A stretch of DNA of 64,000 bases from Siphonodentalium dalli (lineage: Eukaryota; Mollusca; Scaphopoda; Gadilida; Siphonodentaliidae), in the NCBI GenBank assembly GCA_032622095.1, contig CP136061.1, positions 172,925,107 through 172,989,106 on the forward strand, in the 5' to 3' direction. The position numbers and the translations under genes are program-made. Every line of letters starts with the position of its first letter. Position 1 is the first letter of the stretch. This document shows, piece after piece, positions 48,451-60,039 of the stretch. A model generated the notes under the pieces. That model was not told the DNA's origin, did not search any database, and worked only from the letters and a program-made list of their open reading frames with translations.

Positions 48451-48573
48451 ACACAATACAATACAATAATTAATTTGTATAGCGCTCAATATTATGAGTA
48501 CATATTCAACGGCGCTTTACATTACATCGAGCTCATTGCCTAATCAGCATAATACATGTACATGCACATATAT

Positions 48574-50740
48574 CTAGGAATTAAATGCTACATCAAAGAG
48601 ATATGTTTTGAGGCCGGTCTTAAACTTATTTAAATCAGTGAATATTTTTAAGTGAGGTGGAATGCTATTCCAAAGATGTGGACCTGCAAATGAAAATGCC
48701 CTATCGCCAAACGTTTTCTGTTTGTTGAAAGGAATGTACAAAAGCATACTACTATCAGATCGTAATCCATATGTACACACATTTCTGTTTTTGATCATAT
48801 CCTGTATATACAATGGTGACATGTTATTACGAGATTTGAATACAAGCAAAATAATTTTGAACATGATTCGATACTCCACTGGCAGCCAGTGTAATTGCTT
48901 GAGAACTGGAGTTATATGTTCATGCCGAGGAGTGTATGATACAACTCGCGCCGCAGCATTTAGCACTTTTTGCAGGCGATCACACTGGTAATCCGGTAGT
49001 CCATACAGTAAAGAATTACAGTAATCTAAGTGTGACGTGACAAAAGCATGGACCAATGTCTTAGTTGAGTCTACATCGAGGTATTGTCTAATTTGTCGGA
49101 TTTTGTATAAACCTCTGAACGCCTTCTTACACATATTAGAGATATGGTTATCCATTGTCATGTTTGTGTCAAAATACGATCCCAGGTTGCGAACAGTGTC
49201 TTTTGTTGGTATGTCGGCGTCTCCCACATGAATTGAACTGATGTTGACTTTCTGAAGTTGTTGTCGAGAGCCAATGATTATGAATTCAGTCTTATCGTCA
49301 TTTATCATGAGTCGGTTGGTAATCATCCACGCTCTAATGTCCACAATACAGTTCTCCACAATTTGGCGTGCTTTATTTTCGCCTCTCTCTGTCGGTCGAA
49401 ATGAAAAGTAGATTTGGGTATCATCTGCATAGCCGTGAACATCGGGGAGGTGACTTTCAACAACTGAGAATAATTTCGAAATGTAGAATAAGAACAGCAC
49501 GGGTCCAAGACAACTTCCTTGTGGAACGCCGCACTCGATGGGGAAATTTGTAGACTTTGAGCCATTAATGGATATTTGCTGTGATCGGTTCGTGAGGTAA
49601 GATTTCAACCAGATAGCTGCAGTGCCGCGAACACCAAAGTCAGATTGTAGAGTATCTAGAAGAATATCATGGCGGACGGTGTCGAAAGCAGCGCTCAAAT
49701 CTAGTAGCACAAGCAGAGTGACCTTTCTTGTTTCCATGCTGCAGAGAATATCATTTTGGACTTTAAGCAGCGCGGTTTCAGTTGAATGGTGTTGACGGAA
49801 AGCAGAAGTGTTTATTGGAAGAGGTGCATGTTGTTCGCTGTGCCGAATGAGTTGGTCTATCACCGCCTTTTCACACAATTTAGAAATGTAGGATAGGTTG
49901 CTGACGGGTCGGAAGTTCTTGAAAACAAGGTCAGCACCGGATTTCTTGAGAAGAGGGTGAACTATGGCTGTTTTCCAGCTACTGGGAACATGTCCTTGGC
50001 TTAATGATAGGTTTATCAACTGGGTGATGATAGGTATCAGGGAGTCACATTTCTTGAGTAGCGTTGTTGGTATAGGATCGAGTTCACAAGATGCATTTGA
50101 AGAGCGTTTGATGATTTTAACGACGTCGTCAAGGTCGAGATCGTCGAATGTTGTGAACGTTTCCGTGGCTTCCTCTTTGTCGACACAAGGCGCTTTCACG
50201 GTGATGTTGTCAATCTTCTTTTGGATAAGCTCTATCTTTTCAGAAAAGAATTCACCAAACTGCTCCGCCAATTGTCCTGCGTCATCATGTGGTGGTAGTG
50301 TCTCATTCGGTTTCTCCTCACACATCTTTTTCACAACTTTGAAAAGTTGCCTGGTGTCACCTTCGCACTTGTTGATCGAGTCGGTGTAGTGTGACTTCCG
50401 GGCTTCCTTTAGTTGATTGGAGAACTTGTTTCGGGCATCACAGTACGATCTTTCATGTTCTGCAGACGTGCCTCGGGTCCTCTCCTTTTTTCTCCGGTCG
50501 GCTTTGAGTACTTTTAGGTTGTCATTGAACCAGGGTAGCGTTGGACGCACGACTATTGTTTTGGTCTTAGTTGGTGCATGTTGGTCTAGCAGCTGGGATA
50601 ACGTGTTGTTGTAACAAGACACAAGTCCATTTAAATCAGTCCATTGTTGTTTATGCAGATCTGATTCTTTGATGTCACTGTCGAATTTCTCAATAATGAT
50701 GTTGTTAATTTTGCGGAAAGTCAGTTTTCTTTGTCAACTT
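48574..50740 (-). pseudogene. L2-type LINE reverse transcriptase part
   Basis: About 720 codons, open from near 50,740 to TAG at 48,574. Using the Val codon at 50,622 as residue 1, motif A is LLDLSAAFDTV (306-316), motif B CGVPQGSCLGP (364-374) and motif C YADDTQIYF (398-406). The thumb and C-terminal region includes LNAAARVVSYTPR and LHWLPVEYRI. No internal stops are seen, so only the frame change near 50,725 separates this copy from an intact ORF2. It could be an assembly error or a true mutation. Confidence 0.9.
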
Positions 50741-51667
50741 TGGTCTGAGGGTGCTGATTGTGCAGTCCACAAAGGAATGATCTGAGAGTTTAGTTGTCAC
50801 GGTTGGTGGGGTTATGGAAAAGTCGTCTGAACATCTAGTGATGATGAGGTCTAGAATATGTCCAGATTCATGTGTAGTAGTTGTGACGTGTTGTGTCAGT
50901 CCATACGAATCTAGGAGTTTGTCAAAGTTTCGAGCAGTAGCGTCGTTAACATCATCGACATGAATGTTGAAGTCACCGCAGATGATGAGTTTTTCTGGAC
51001 ACACAACCAACGATTCAAGATATTCTTTGAATTCCTTCAAGAAGGTGCAGGTTGTGACTGGATGGTTGTCAGAAAACGGAGGACGATATAGGCAAACGGC
51101 ACGCAGAACATCGTTGTGTAGTTTAAGTTTCCACTCGAGGAATTCAAACGAGGATTTTTCCCCGCTGGTTGATGACATCAGTTTTATGTTTTCTCTACAC
51201 ATCAAAGCAACACCACCGCCAGTTCTGTCGGATGGTCTTGGAGCACTTTTGAAAATATATCCATCACAGCAAAGAGACGAGATTGTCACAGTATCATTAT
51301 CATTTAGCCAGGTCTCTGTAACCATGCAAATGTCTATGCTGTTGTTGACTACATGCTCTAGAAAGTTAGGCACTTTTTTCCTCAGAGATCTTGAATTTAC
51401 AGTTGAGAAGTTGATATTTTTGGAAACCACATGTAGCTGATCATGTGTAAGTTGGTCATCATCGGTAGTAGATAGTGGATAAGTCAAGTCTTTGTTGAGG
51501 TTTCTCAGGTTGTTAATATTTACACCTCTGTAGCTGTTGTAGTTATGGGTGTATTGTCTGCATTGGGGTGCAACCGTCTTGATATGGTACACCGTATCAC
51601 ACTTTTTAGCCGAGCCGATTTCGATGAAACTTGGTACGTGGGGGTATTTTCGGCCGGGGAGTGACAT
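50705..51667 (-). pseudogene. L2-type LINE endonuclease part
   Basis: A 320-codon frame with a complete apurinic-endonuclease signature: NSRSLRKKV near residue 90, TETWLN with the catalytic Glu, TGGGVALMCR, LYRPPFS, CGDFNIHVDD, DLIITR and LSDHSFVDC with the catalytic Asp-His. The first 40 or so residues are probably not LINE protein. The frame ends out of phase with the RT at about 50,725, where the reading frame must change by one base; two missing bases are the simplest account. All endonuclease catalytic residues are present, in contrast to the LINE at 7.4-10.9 kb. Confidence 0.88.
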
Positions 51668-51846
51668 AGGCCTATTAATTTGCCCGTGCGACGTGACCTT
51701 GAAATCGGGTCATTACCTGGGGGGCTCGCGATGGGATAATTCATGCAACAGAATGATAATGATGTCTTTAAAAGAGATTTTCATAGATGTACTGATACTA
51801 AGTGTGTAGCATAATTTTATAACTTAACTCTCTTAAAATTGCCTTT

Positions 51847-54800
51847 TCTCCTATATATTTTGAGACTTCCATATATGTGTATATATATATGTGTGTATGT
51901 GGGTACTTCATAGAATCGAAAACGGCTGCGCGGATCGAGCTCAAATTTCGTATATAAGTGTAAAAAGCCACGGGGATCATCGACATCGCATTTTGGACAA
52001 GCTCTGAGCACTCATTCTCCACTCCCAATCATCAAAATCACCGCAAACACGGCGGGGGTTAGGGAGCATGTCAAAACCTCTTTCGCATATGCGAAAATAT
52101 TGTTGATAATGTCGAAAAAGTTTTGACGTAAATGTGCAAAAACGAAATGTCGGAAATGACGAAAAATAATGCGATAACGTCGAAAGCGACTGGCCATAAA
52201 AGTGCGATAACGTCGAAACCACAACAGACCAAACATTTCCGTAAAATGTCGAAACTTTCGACAACGCGATAGTTGCGACGTCGAAACATTGATTGATATT
52301 CGCAAACGACGAAAAGTTGACGAAAAGTTAAAACATCGATACGATGTTGTCGCACTTCATAAATTCGCACATTTATTTTTGCCTTCTGCGTAATCAGATG
52401 CCAGATGAATTTTGATTGGCTGAATTGTGTGAAGGAAAATAAAGTTCAGTCAAAGGCCATACAAACAACTCTATGCGGTTAACACACAAGTACAACGACT
52501 TGACAGTTCGACTGTTTTGGTAGCTATGAGTTCGCACGAGGCCTAATTAAACAATAGTCAACCCATTCCAAATGTGTGAAGGGGTGATATTTAGCAAAGG
52601 CTATACAAACATATAGGCCTACTGACATATAATGACGTATATACCGGTCCTCACAACTTGCGACAGTTTTGTTGTTGTTGTTGTGATGTCTTCTCAATTA
52701 GTGAACAATGGTTTACCTCGTTGGACAAAAACAACACAGCTGATATATAAAATTCAAAAATGAAGCGATTTGATGTCATAATATATGTTCGATCATGGCT
52801 AGAAACAGTAATGAAATCGAATAGATCTATCGTTAGTGGACATACATGTATACGCAGTTGGGAAAATATTAGACCAGCAGTTTACACAGGTCGACAGTAC
52901 GAAGAAGTTAGTCTTCACAACCCCAGGTGTCACACATCTAACAGAACAGAACAAAGATGAAATCACACAGAAATTTGATACCAGCTGCACCCACCTACAA
53001 CGGGAGCGACAACCGTCCATTTGAAGCAATCCCTCATAACATTGTATCAATGCCAGACATATATATACATGTATATATAGAGCCATACCCCCTAAATTCA
53101 TTGTTTTATAATGGTATGTATATCATTATCCATGTTTTTATTATTCATTCAATAAAGAATCGAGAAAAATATAACACTCAACTCCTCTGCCAGTCAATGC
53201 ATATATGCTATCCACAAACGAAACTAGGGTTGTCCTGGGAAATTACCGTGATAAAAATAGCACAACATAACACGTGCAATTCGTGGAAATTCCAAACTAT
53301 TATATAATAATTATGTTTTGTATTAACTTAACTTTGTCGCATCTGATCGCTGATATATATTGAATAAAATGTGTAGATTTGAAATAAAAGTCGCTGACGA
53401 ATTAATCATGATAACGATGCGCTTCCGATATTTATCTAACAATGATTTCATACTTTTATAATATTTTGCGAAAATGAAATCATTGTTTACGACAAAACCA
53501 CCACCGGGTTTACGGTACTTTTCAGAATCCAACGATGCCGTAAACCCCATGATTTTCGTCCACATTAAAATATGTGTCTGGTCTAGAAAGACAGATTGAA
53601 ACTGTAGAAATTAACTTTAAGTACCATACGGAAAGTATACTATATCGAAATCGGGGTTGTGCTATAACTTGATTTATTGTCGTCCTCGGCTGTATTCATT
53701 TATTCATAATAGTTTCCACAATTAAATGGTGACGGTTTACCCAAAAGGAAGACAAGTTACATAATCACACACAAAAACGTTTTTCGAAATCAAAATTTGC
53801 ATTGTTTACAGTACCTCTACAGCAGTCTTAATGCAATAATGTAGCAATTATTTTGGGGGCTTCAACCTGTAACATTTACTGTAAACCAGAAACCCACGGA
53901 TTTGTGACCACATTAAAACGTAGGAAATGATTGTGTAGGCCTATCCTATTGTATAAATCGGGTCTGGGAATCATTTATTTGGGACTTTAATCTTATATTA
54001 ATACTAGTTCATTATTAAACGAAGTTTGAATTGTCCGATATTAACCAAATCGGAGATTTCAGTAGATCGGAGAAATTTAGGCCTACTAATACATAGAACT
54101 CCGATCAAATCGGAATTGTTTTCCTATTGGAAATTCATTAATTCATTTAATTCATTGGAATTATTATGAGAAAAACTCCGATCTGAGAAATTTCAGCGAC
54201 ATCTTCCCGTTCGCGACACTGCGACACATCGGTATAAAACTGCGACCATGGAGTATTTATTGAACACAAACTGTCCTGCCAATCATATCGACAATATTGA
54301 TTGAAATAATGCTGCGATCTTGACGAAAACGAACACTGCGAAAATATGTCGAAACAAAACAGCGAACATTTGAGCAAAACTGCGATAATTGCGAAAACAT
54401 CTAACCAAGACAGCGAAATTAAAAAAAAATTGACGAAAACGCTTACCGTGGGCGATAACGACGAAAAAACTCCGATAATGTCGAAAAAACAATGTTAATG
54501 ACGTCACATTTTTCGCAGTTTTATCGCATTTTTTTCGCACATGCGAAAGAGGTTTTGACATGCTCCCTTAATCGGGTTGATATTCGCTCGCGATCCAAGA
54601 GCCGTAACTCTACATTTTTTTTATATGTATATGTATATTTTTTATATCCATATTCACTTCAAACTGCTAAACCCGTTGAGCCAAAACTTGCTAATACCTT
54701 CCAACATATAGGATTGACATTTTATCATATATACATTTCTTGTTACGGTTGAAAATCTTAGTCTATTTTCGATACATTCATATAAACAAGCTCTAAACTT

Positions 54801-55465
54801 ACACCCCTCAATTCGTGCTAACTCACGCAGCTTATCTCGCTGCTCAAAATTCAGTAAATACGAGGCAGTGCGATACGTCCCCGAATCGGGACTTCCACTG
54901 CCTTCTCCTTTGACCATCGGGGTGTCACTCCCAAGCTGTGAATGCCAACAACAACGACATTGTTGGCGAGAAAATAATTAGTTCAAATTACTAAATCCAC
55001 ACAATGCTAATTTTCTCTTTACGGCAATGTGAGAATCTTCGGGCGAGAATTTTCGGGTGGCCACCAAGCCGTGAATGCCAACAACAACGACATCGTTGGC
55101 ATATTTCTTTTAGGGACGGGTATCATAATTCCTCTTGATTAAAAAGACAGGATTAACTCATTAAAAAATGCATGTTGCCCCAAGCCGTCAATGCCAACAA
55201 CAACGACATCGTTGGCATACCTCTTTTAGGGATGGGTATCATAATTCCTCTTGATTAAAAATACAGAATAAACTCATTAAAAAATGCGTGTTGTGAGATT
55301 CTTATGTCTGTCGTTCCTAGGAACGGGGGAATTTTTCATCGGGTCAGTTTTTCCCGCCGGGACGGGTACCATAATTTCTCTTAAAAAGGCACAATTAACT
55401 CATTGAAAAGCGAAAAAAATGTCATGTTTCGGACCAACGCCGCCAGTGGCGTGCTAACCTGCTAG
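51847..55465 (+). mobile_element. Helitron, second large copy (with nested TIR element)
   Basis: Starts near TCTCCTATATATTTTGAGAC and ends in the same terminus as the copy at 38,895-41,816: hairpin CGCCA-g-TGGCG (55,441-55,451), then CTAG (55,462-55,465). Shared internal landmarks include 'cactcattctccactcccaa', 'aaatgtcatgtttc' and 'catcgggtcagtttttc'. A 2.5 kb TIR element is inserted at 52,062. Between 54,950 and 55,270 the segment 'aatgccaacaacaacgacat' is repeated three times. Non-autonomous. Confidence 0.8.
52062..54567. mobile_element. Harbinger-like non-autonomous element, complete (2.5 kb)
   Basis: Inverted termini GGGAGCATGTCAAAACCTC / GAGGTTTTGACATGCTCCC extend to about 35 bp (into TTTCGCATRTGCGAAAA). 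TTA at 52,059-52,061 and 54,568-54,570 is a 3-bp target duplication, as made by PIF/Harbinger transposases. Subterminal 'gataatgtcgaaaa' and 'gcgataacgtcgaaa' repeats are frequent near both ends. No transposase was recognised; the ORFs in it are short. Fragments lie at 43,370-44,410 and near 63,390-63,470. Confidence 0.8.
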
Positions 55466-56018
55466 TCTCATATATATTTTGAAGACCTCTGTTTGTTTGT
55501 TTGTTTGTTTGTCTGTCTCTCATTTATACAAATCTACGATTCTCGACCGATCGGGACGAAACTTGGTACGTGTGTGTAGTTTGACCAGGCGGTGAACGTT
55601 GTCGTATTGGCGAGCCCGTGCGGCGCCCGCTTCGCGCATGCGCAGACCAGATCTCGGAAACGGGTGGAGCTATCGACTTGAAATTTGCTATGTGAATGTA
55701 TCTTGCCCCGGATACGAATTGTATCGGGTCGCCGAGCACGTGCGACGCCAGCTTCGCGCATGCGCAGACGAGATCTCGGAAACGGGTGGAGCTATCGACT
55801 TGAAATTTGCTATGTGAATGTATCTTGCCCCGGATACGAATTTTATCGGGTCGCCGAGCCCGTGCGACGCCAGCTTCGCGCATGCGCAGACCAGATCTCG
55901 GAAACGGGTATAGCTATCGACTTGAAATTTGGTTTTTGTATAGCCCGGACAACGTCGGGTTCATCGACTTGAAATTTGGTTTTTGAATAGCCCGGACAAC
56001 GTCGGGCTCATCGGCTAG
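55466..56018 (+). mobile_element. Mini-Helitron B (553 bp), head-to-tail after the large Helitron
   Basis: Starts TCTCATATATATTTTGAAGA immediately after CTAG of the previous element. It ends in a stem AGCCCGGAC-aac-GTCGGGCT, six bases, then CTAG (56,015-56,018). Inside, a 122-bp unit ('ggagctatcgacttgaaatt', 'cagcttcgcgcatgcgcaga') is repeated about three times. Short frames through this repeat are not genes. Confidence 0.8.
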
Positions 56019-56525
56019 TCTCATATATATTTTGAAGACCTCTCTTTGTCTGTCATTTATACAAATCTACGATTCTCGACCGATCGGGACGAAACTTGGT
56101 ACGTGTGTGTAGTTTGACCAGGCGGTCGTCATTGTCGTATTGGCGAGCCCGTGCGGCGCCCGCTTCGCGCATGCGCAGACGAGATCTCGGAAACGGGTGG
56201 AACTATCGATTTGAAATTTGCTATGTGAATGTATCTTGCCCGGGATACGAATTTTATCGGGTCGCCGAGCCCGTGCGACACCAGCTTCGCGCATGCGCAG
56301 ACGAGATCTCGGAAACGGGTGGAGCTATCGACTTGAAATTTGGTATGTGAATGTATCTTGCCCCGGATACGAATTTTATCGGGTCGCCGAGCCCGTGTGA
56401 CGCCAGCTTCGCTCATGCGCAGACGAGATCGCGGAAACGGGTGGAGTTATCGACTTGAAATTTGGTTTTTGAATAGCCCGGACAACGTCGGGCTGGGTAG
56501 AGCCGTTGTCGGGCTCATCGGCTAG
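56019..56525 (+). mobile_element. Mini-Helitron C (507 bp), directly after B
   Basis: Same start (TCTCATATATATTTTGAAGA) and end (GGGCTCATCGGCTAG, then T) as mini-Helitron B, with about two and a half copies of the 122-bp unit. Near the end the hairpin is duplicated with 'gggtagagccgttgtc' between. It abuts B with no intervening base. Confidence 0.8.
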
Positions 56526-57420
56526 TTATTATATAATTCAGAAGAAATACACTTTACACAAAACATGTAAACACGGCGAATTGACTTTGGAACTGAAAGT
56601 GAAAGTAAGATTTGATCTGGAATCATATCCTGCGTGATTACACAAGGTTACATAAAAATAGTTCCTAAATGAATCACTGTTTAATTGTTTTATATTTATA
56701 ACGACATTTGCTTGTGAATAAAACAAGGTAAATGTGTTATATATTGACGATTTTATGAATGTGCATAGTCCAAAATCGCGAATTAGATCAGAACATGGTC
56801 AATTTTTCAACATATCAGACTATAGTGTAAAAATGGTCCAGGAGATGAGGGACCCTGTAGGCTGACAAATTAAATAAGTCGCTCTTCAGACAAAATCACA
56901 TGATGGCATTCAGATAAACATGCAAATAATAATGGCGTATATTATACAACGACGTTAAAGGTCTTTCGTCAGAGAACGTCAAACACCAAGCAACGCTATC
57001 GCAGCATCGACATCTAGAAGTTGGCGCCATTTCCTCTAGTGTTGAATCTGTGGCCAGTCCGGGTTTTCAACTTTGCTATCCAACAGTCTTCACGTATCGG
57101 TCTCAGATGTTTATTCCCATTGACCTTTTCTAATACCGATACCCTTATGTTGTCAATGGAATGTCCCGGTTGATTAAAATGTGATTTTGTCTGAATAATA
57201 TCAACTGAGAAAGGCCTATTTAAGGCAGAAAGCTTTTGAAGAGCGACTTATTTAATTTATCAGACTATAGGCTATATATAAATGACTTCTCTGAAACAAC
57301 CTCTTCGTGTACAATGTATGGCTTAATATATTATGCTTGGCGCGAATGTTATTCGAATTGACATAATAAGCATAGATATCAATGTACGCGAATATATATG
57401 CATGATGGACACCTTAAAGT
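56526..57420. other. Stretch without recognised gene
   Basis: AT-rich intron sequence. 'agcgacttatttaattta' near 57,241 recurs inverted as 'aaattaaataagtcgctctt' near 56,867, so a MITE of about 390 bp may lie between 56,865 and 57,260; outer ends are not defined. Confidence 0.4.
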
Positions 57421-57622
57421 ACTACCGCTATTTTTTTGTGACGTCACTGTAACGTCATATTAGTATCAGTCGCTGATGGGACGACCGATAGATGACCGAT
57501 GGAACTGATAGAATGACTGATGGAACCGACAGAATTAATGATAATTAGGCCGTCATGACATGATCTTTTAACTGATACTAATATGATGTTACAGTAACGT
57601 CACCAAAAAAAATAGTGGTAGT
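57421..57622. repeat. Palindromic element, 50-bp arms
   Basis: Arm 57,421-57,470 ('actaccgctatttttttgtg', 'acgtcactgtaacgtcatat') is the near reverse complement of 57,571-57,622. The loop carries 'gaccgatggaactgatagaa' repeats, like those at 35,330-35,480, which links it to the insert at 35.3-37.0 kb. Confidence 0.75.
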
Positions 57623-57681
57623 AACGGTCGGGATCGTTTTTTGCATTAAGACACGACCCCTTAGGGCCTATAGGTGTATGA

Positions 57682-57811
57682 CTGACTATCGAACCTTCTG
57701 ACTATTGAACCCTCTGACTATTGAACCCTCTGACTATTGAACCCTCGGGCTATCGAACCCTCGGACTATTGAACCCTTGAACTAACAAACCCTCGGACTA
57801 TCAAACCCTCA
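57682..57811 (+). repeat. 16-bp minisatellite
   Basis: About eight copies of 'ctgactattgaaccct' with drift to 'cggactatcaaaccct' at the right end. Confidence 0.85.
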
Positions 57812-58096
57812 TACTAACGTACTGTACCCATCAATTGAATTATTGGATAGATGACTTCCATATACATAGTACATCATTTGGTAAACCATGTCAATAAGTG
57901 GGGCCATTATTATATAGGATGTTCCAATATAATCGCTGATAAGAAATTTATTGTATTTCAGTCTCAGACCAGCTGCTCAGACACTTAGTACTGAAATGTT
58001 CGGTGTCTTTATACTGAGGCAAAAAGTTAGTTATATGTCCTGACAGCGATTGGCTAATAAAATTGCATAAATATAATAATAAAGTAAGAGTCAAAC

Positions 58097-58228
58097 CTTG
58101 AACAGTTTGTCTTCCTGTGGGCCAAATGATCCAATTTTATATGTAATGTCATTAGCAATAACTATTATCTCTCTTCCATCTGGGAATTCTGGTGTCTTCA
58201 TGGTCATCAGCCATGCAACCATACCAAT
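58097..58228 (-). CDS. ACACA: Acetyl-CoA carboxylase, carboxyltransferase exon C
   Basis: This 132 bp exon encodes 44 residues, from [20 protein letters not shown] to [13 protein letters not shown]. It is the conserved beta-rich start of the CT N-subdomain, including the block [19 protein letters not shown] that is nearly invariant in animal ACCs. The acceptor is TTTCACTGTAG. The donor is AAG|GTTTGA, a GT donor without the usual A or G at position +3, which may be weak. Both borders are phase 0. The intron that follows is about 14.9 kb and holds most of the nested transposons of the right half of the window. Confidence 0.95.
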
Positions 58229-59039
58229 CTACAGTGAAATGGAAGTCTTGAGTTAGTGAAAAAGAAAGTTACGAGAAAATCAGTATAACTATTAAACAGA
58301 CTTATTTTTAAAGTCATTGAGAGTGAAGATTAACAGAAAAATCAGCTGAAAATATAACATAATTGTTACCGTTCTCCTCTCTTCTGATTCACATGGCCGG
58401 CCGCAATTCAACTGATACCCTCGAAGGTTACATTTTGAAAGTTGTTGCCCGCTCAGCGATGATCAGTAGGCCTAGACATAGAACTAAGAGGTACTCAGCA
58501 TGCAGATTCCCTCACAGCTCTCTAACAGTCTCCTAAGGCCATCCAAAATTATTTAATTGTTTCTCAGGCAATTTTTTTTTCTTCAGATCAGTGAGGGAGG
58601 GAGGATTTGTTTTCTTTATCCCAAATCACAGTGATGAATGACTTAAAATCCTGCATAAGAAGCCTAAATTGAAATACTAGAGATATGTAATGTAATGGCC
58701 AACTTCCCGCTGAATATGTTGTTGGAAATTTGGCCCAGTATCAGACCATCTATCATAAAAATCATTGTCCATGTTCTTATTTTTAATTTGTGTACGGTAT
58801 CTCAGCTGAATGCAGCATGTTTCGATACGCAAATTTCCAGTTTGGATTGTTCTGATTTTGAATAATTCAAAACCAGATAACACGAAACAAAGCGAAGTAA
58901 TAACTTAAGTGAATGAAGTGAAGCTTCCCGCAGTAACATTCTCTTGCAGAAATAATGGAAAATTGTTCCATTGTCGGATATTGTATTAGTTTCCACCTTC
59001 ACAGTTACAGTGTAACATCCTTATATCAACTTTTGAACA

Positions 59040-60039
59040 GCTTTCCAGGCATGTTTCGTTTTGCCGCATGAAGTCGAGCCCAATAACACATTACGATTCA
59101 ATATATGCCACAACCAACTTTTGTCGATATAGAGTTTCACCAATAATCATTTGAAACTCAGCCATACCCAGGACAGTGAGTTCTGGGTTATTTGCAGTAA
59201 ACAAACATCTATCAGCTTGTTGCAACTTGATCTCTGATTTTCATCTAGCCTCTGGTAGACACTCGTAGCTATAATGGATAACATAGCGCCGGTGTCAAGT
59301 AAACATCCATTGCGTGAAAATAATTTTTTGGCAACTGTCCATTCTCAGCTGGTGTCGCTCTACCTGTGTCTTGCTTCATTTCACTGAATTCCCTGTGAAG
59401 GTGCTTGAAAATGAGTTGCTTTGTGGCCTTCCTTATTGCAGTTAAATCACCAGAAGGGTCAACCCGGTTAAAATTTCTGACAGTTTCTTCTGGTTGGTTC
59501 CTGTTTAAATTGCTGAATATCTTCCTGCTCAGGTCGCCCACCAACTTAGTCAGATGAGTCATTTGTCAAGATAATTTGTCATGATATGGTGCTGTCGCCT
59601 TTATATATATTAATGGCTCATGTTCTATTGTTCGGTGCCAGAGAAAACTTAAATGCTTCAAACTCCACAGCAAGTCGTTCTGCCATGTCCAAATGCATCA
59701 TGCCTCCTTCGCATATTTTCCAAACTAAGTCCAGGCCACTTCTAACAAGACTACTCTGCATTTGTAATGATGCTGAAGGGTATGCCATGCAAATATGTCT
59801 CTGTATCCGCTGGCCTGTTCAACTGCACAAACATGGGTGCGATACATGTGTGTCTGGAGGGTGGGCAGAATTATTTTTTTCAGTGCCTGCATGATTTTTG
59901 TGTAATCTCTTCTCTCTTGTGGAGATAAACTTGACAGAATTTGTTGAACTGGGCCTCGGAGACAATGAATCAAATGCATGGCTTCCTCCAGCTCCAGTCT
60001 ACCCATTGAGGCAGACACAATTTTCAAAATGGATCTCAA
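59040..60039 (-). pseudogene. Decayed Gypsy-type gag-protease
   Basis: In minus-strand order, 60,039-59,725 reads as a gag fragment with LSSLSPQERRDYTKIMQALK, a block typical of Ty3/Gypsy gag in invertebrates. After stops and frame changes, another frame (59,562-59,269) gives TKQLIFKHLHREFSE-like text. Near 59,285-59,296 one frame carries the aspartic protease active site DTGA, followed by retropepsin-like text with LTVLGMAEF. No reverse transcriptase, integrase or LTRs were seen. The fragments are in different frames, so this is an old, inactive remnant. Confidence 0.7.

Larger units (their letters stand above)
48451..51667 (-). mobile_element. Non-LTR retrotransposon, L2/CR1 type
   Basis: A minus-strand LINE with endonuclease then reverse transcriptase. 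Its 3' end, at 48,451, is 'gcgctatacaaatt' followed by an ATT/ATTGT microsatellite, the standard L2/CR1 tail. The RT C-terminal part has LHWLPVEYRI, AFSFAGPHLWNSIPPH and FKTGLKTYLF, all typical of the L2/CR1 group. The 5' end is uncertain: above about 51,600 the sequence resembles Helitron text (GAAACTTGGTACGTG), so the LINE may be slightly truncated there. Confidence 0.9.
43151..58096 (-). other. ACC intron between exons C and D (14.9 kb)
   Basis: Built largely from insertions: a fragment of the tandem-monomer family and a Harbinger-like fragment (43,268-44,410), a foldback element (44,797-46,087), a monomer-repeat array (46,216-47,410), an L2/CR1-type LINE (48,451-51,667), a large Helitron with a nested TIR element (51,847-55,465), two mini-Helitrons (55,466-56,525), a palindrome and a minisatellite (57,421-57,811). 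At 44,410-44,790, 47,410-48,310 and 56,526-57,420 I see no gene. Confidence 0.75.

Noticed and set aside
48662-50614. Plus-strand frames antisense to the L2-type LINE, and 8,354-10,716 antisense to the other LINE
   Set aside because: Shadows of the reverse transcriptase and endonuclease frames.
55524-56416. Several overlapping 60-119 codon frames on both strands, also at 156-502
   Set aside because: They read through the 122-bp internal repeat of mini-Helitrons, appear in both orientations and have no protein character.
59586-59894. 102-codon plus-strand frame
   Set aside because: It is antisense to the Gypsy gag-protease remnant.
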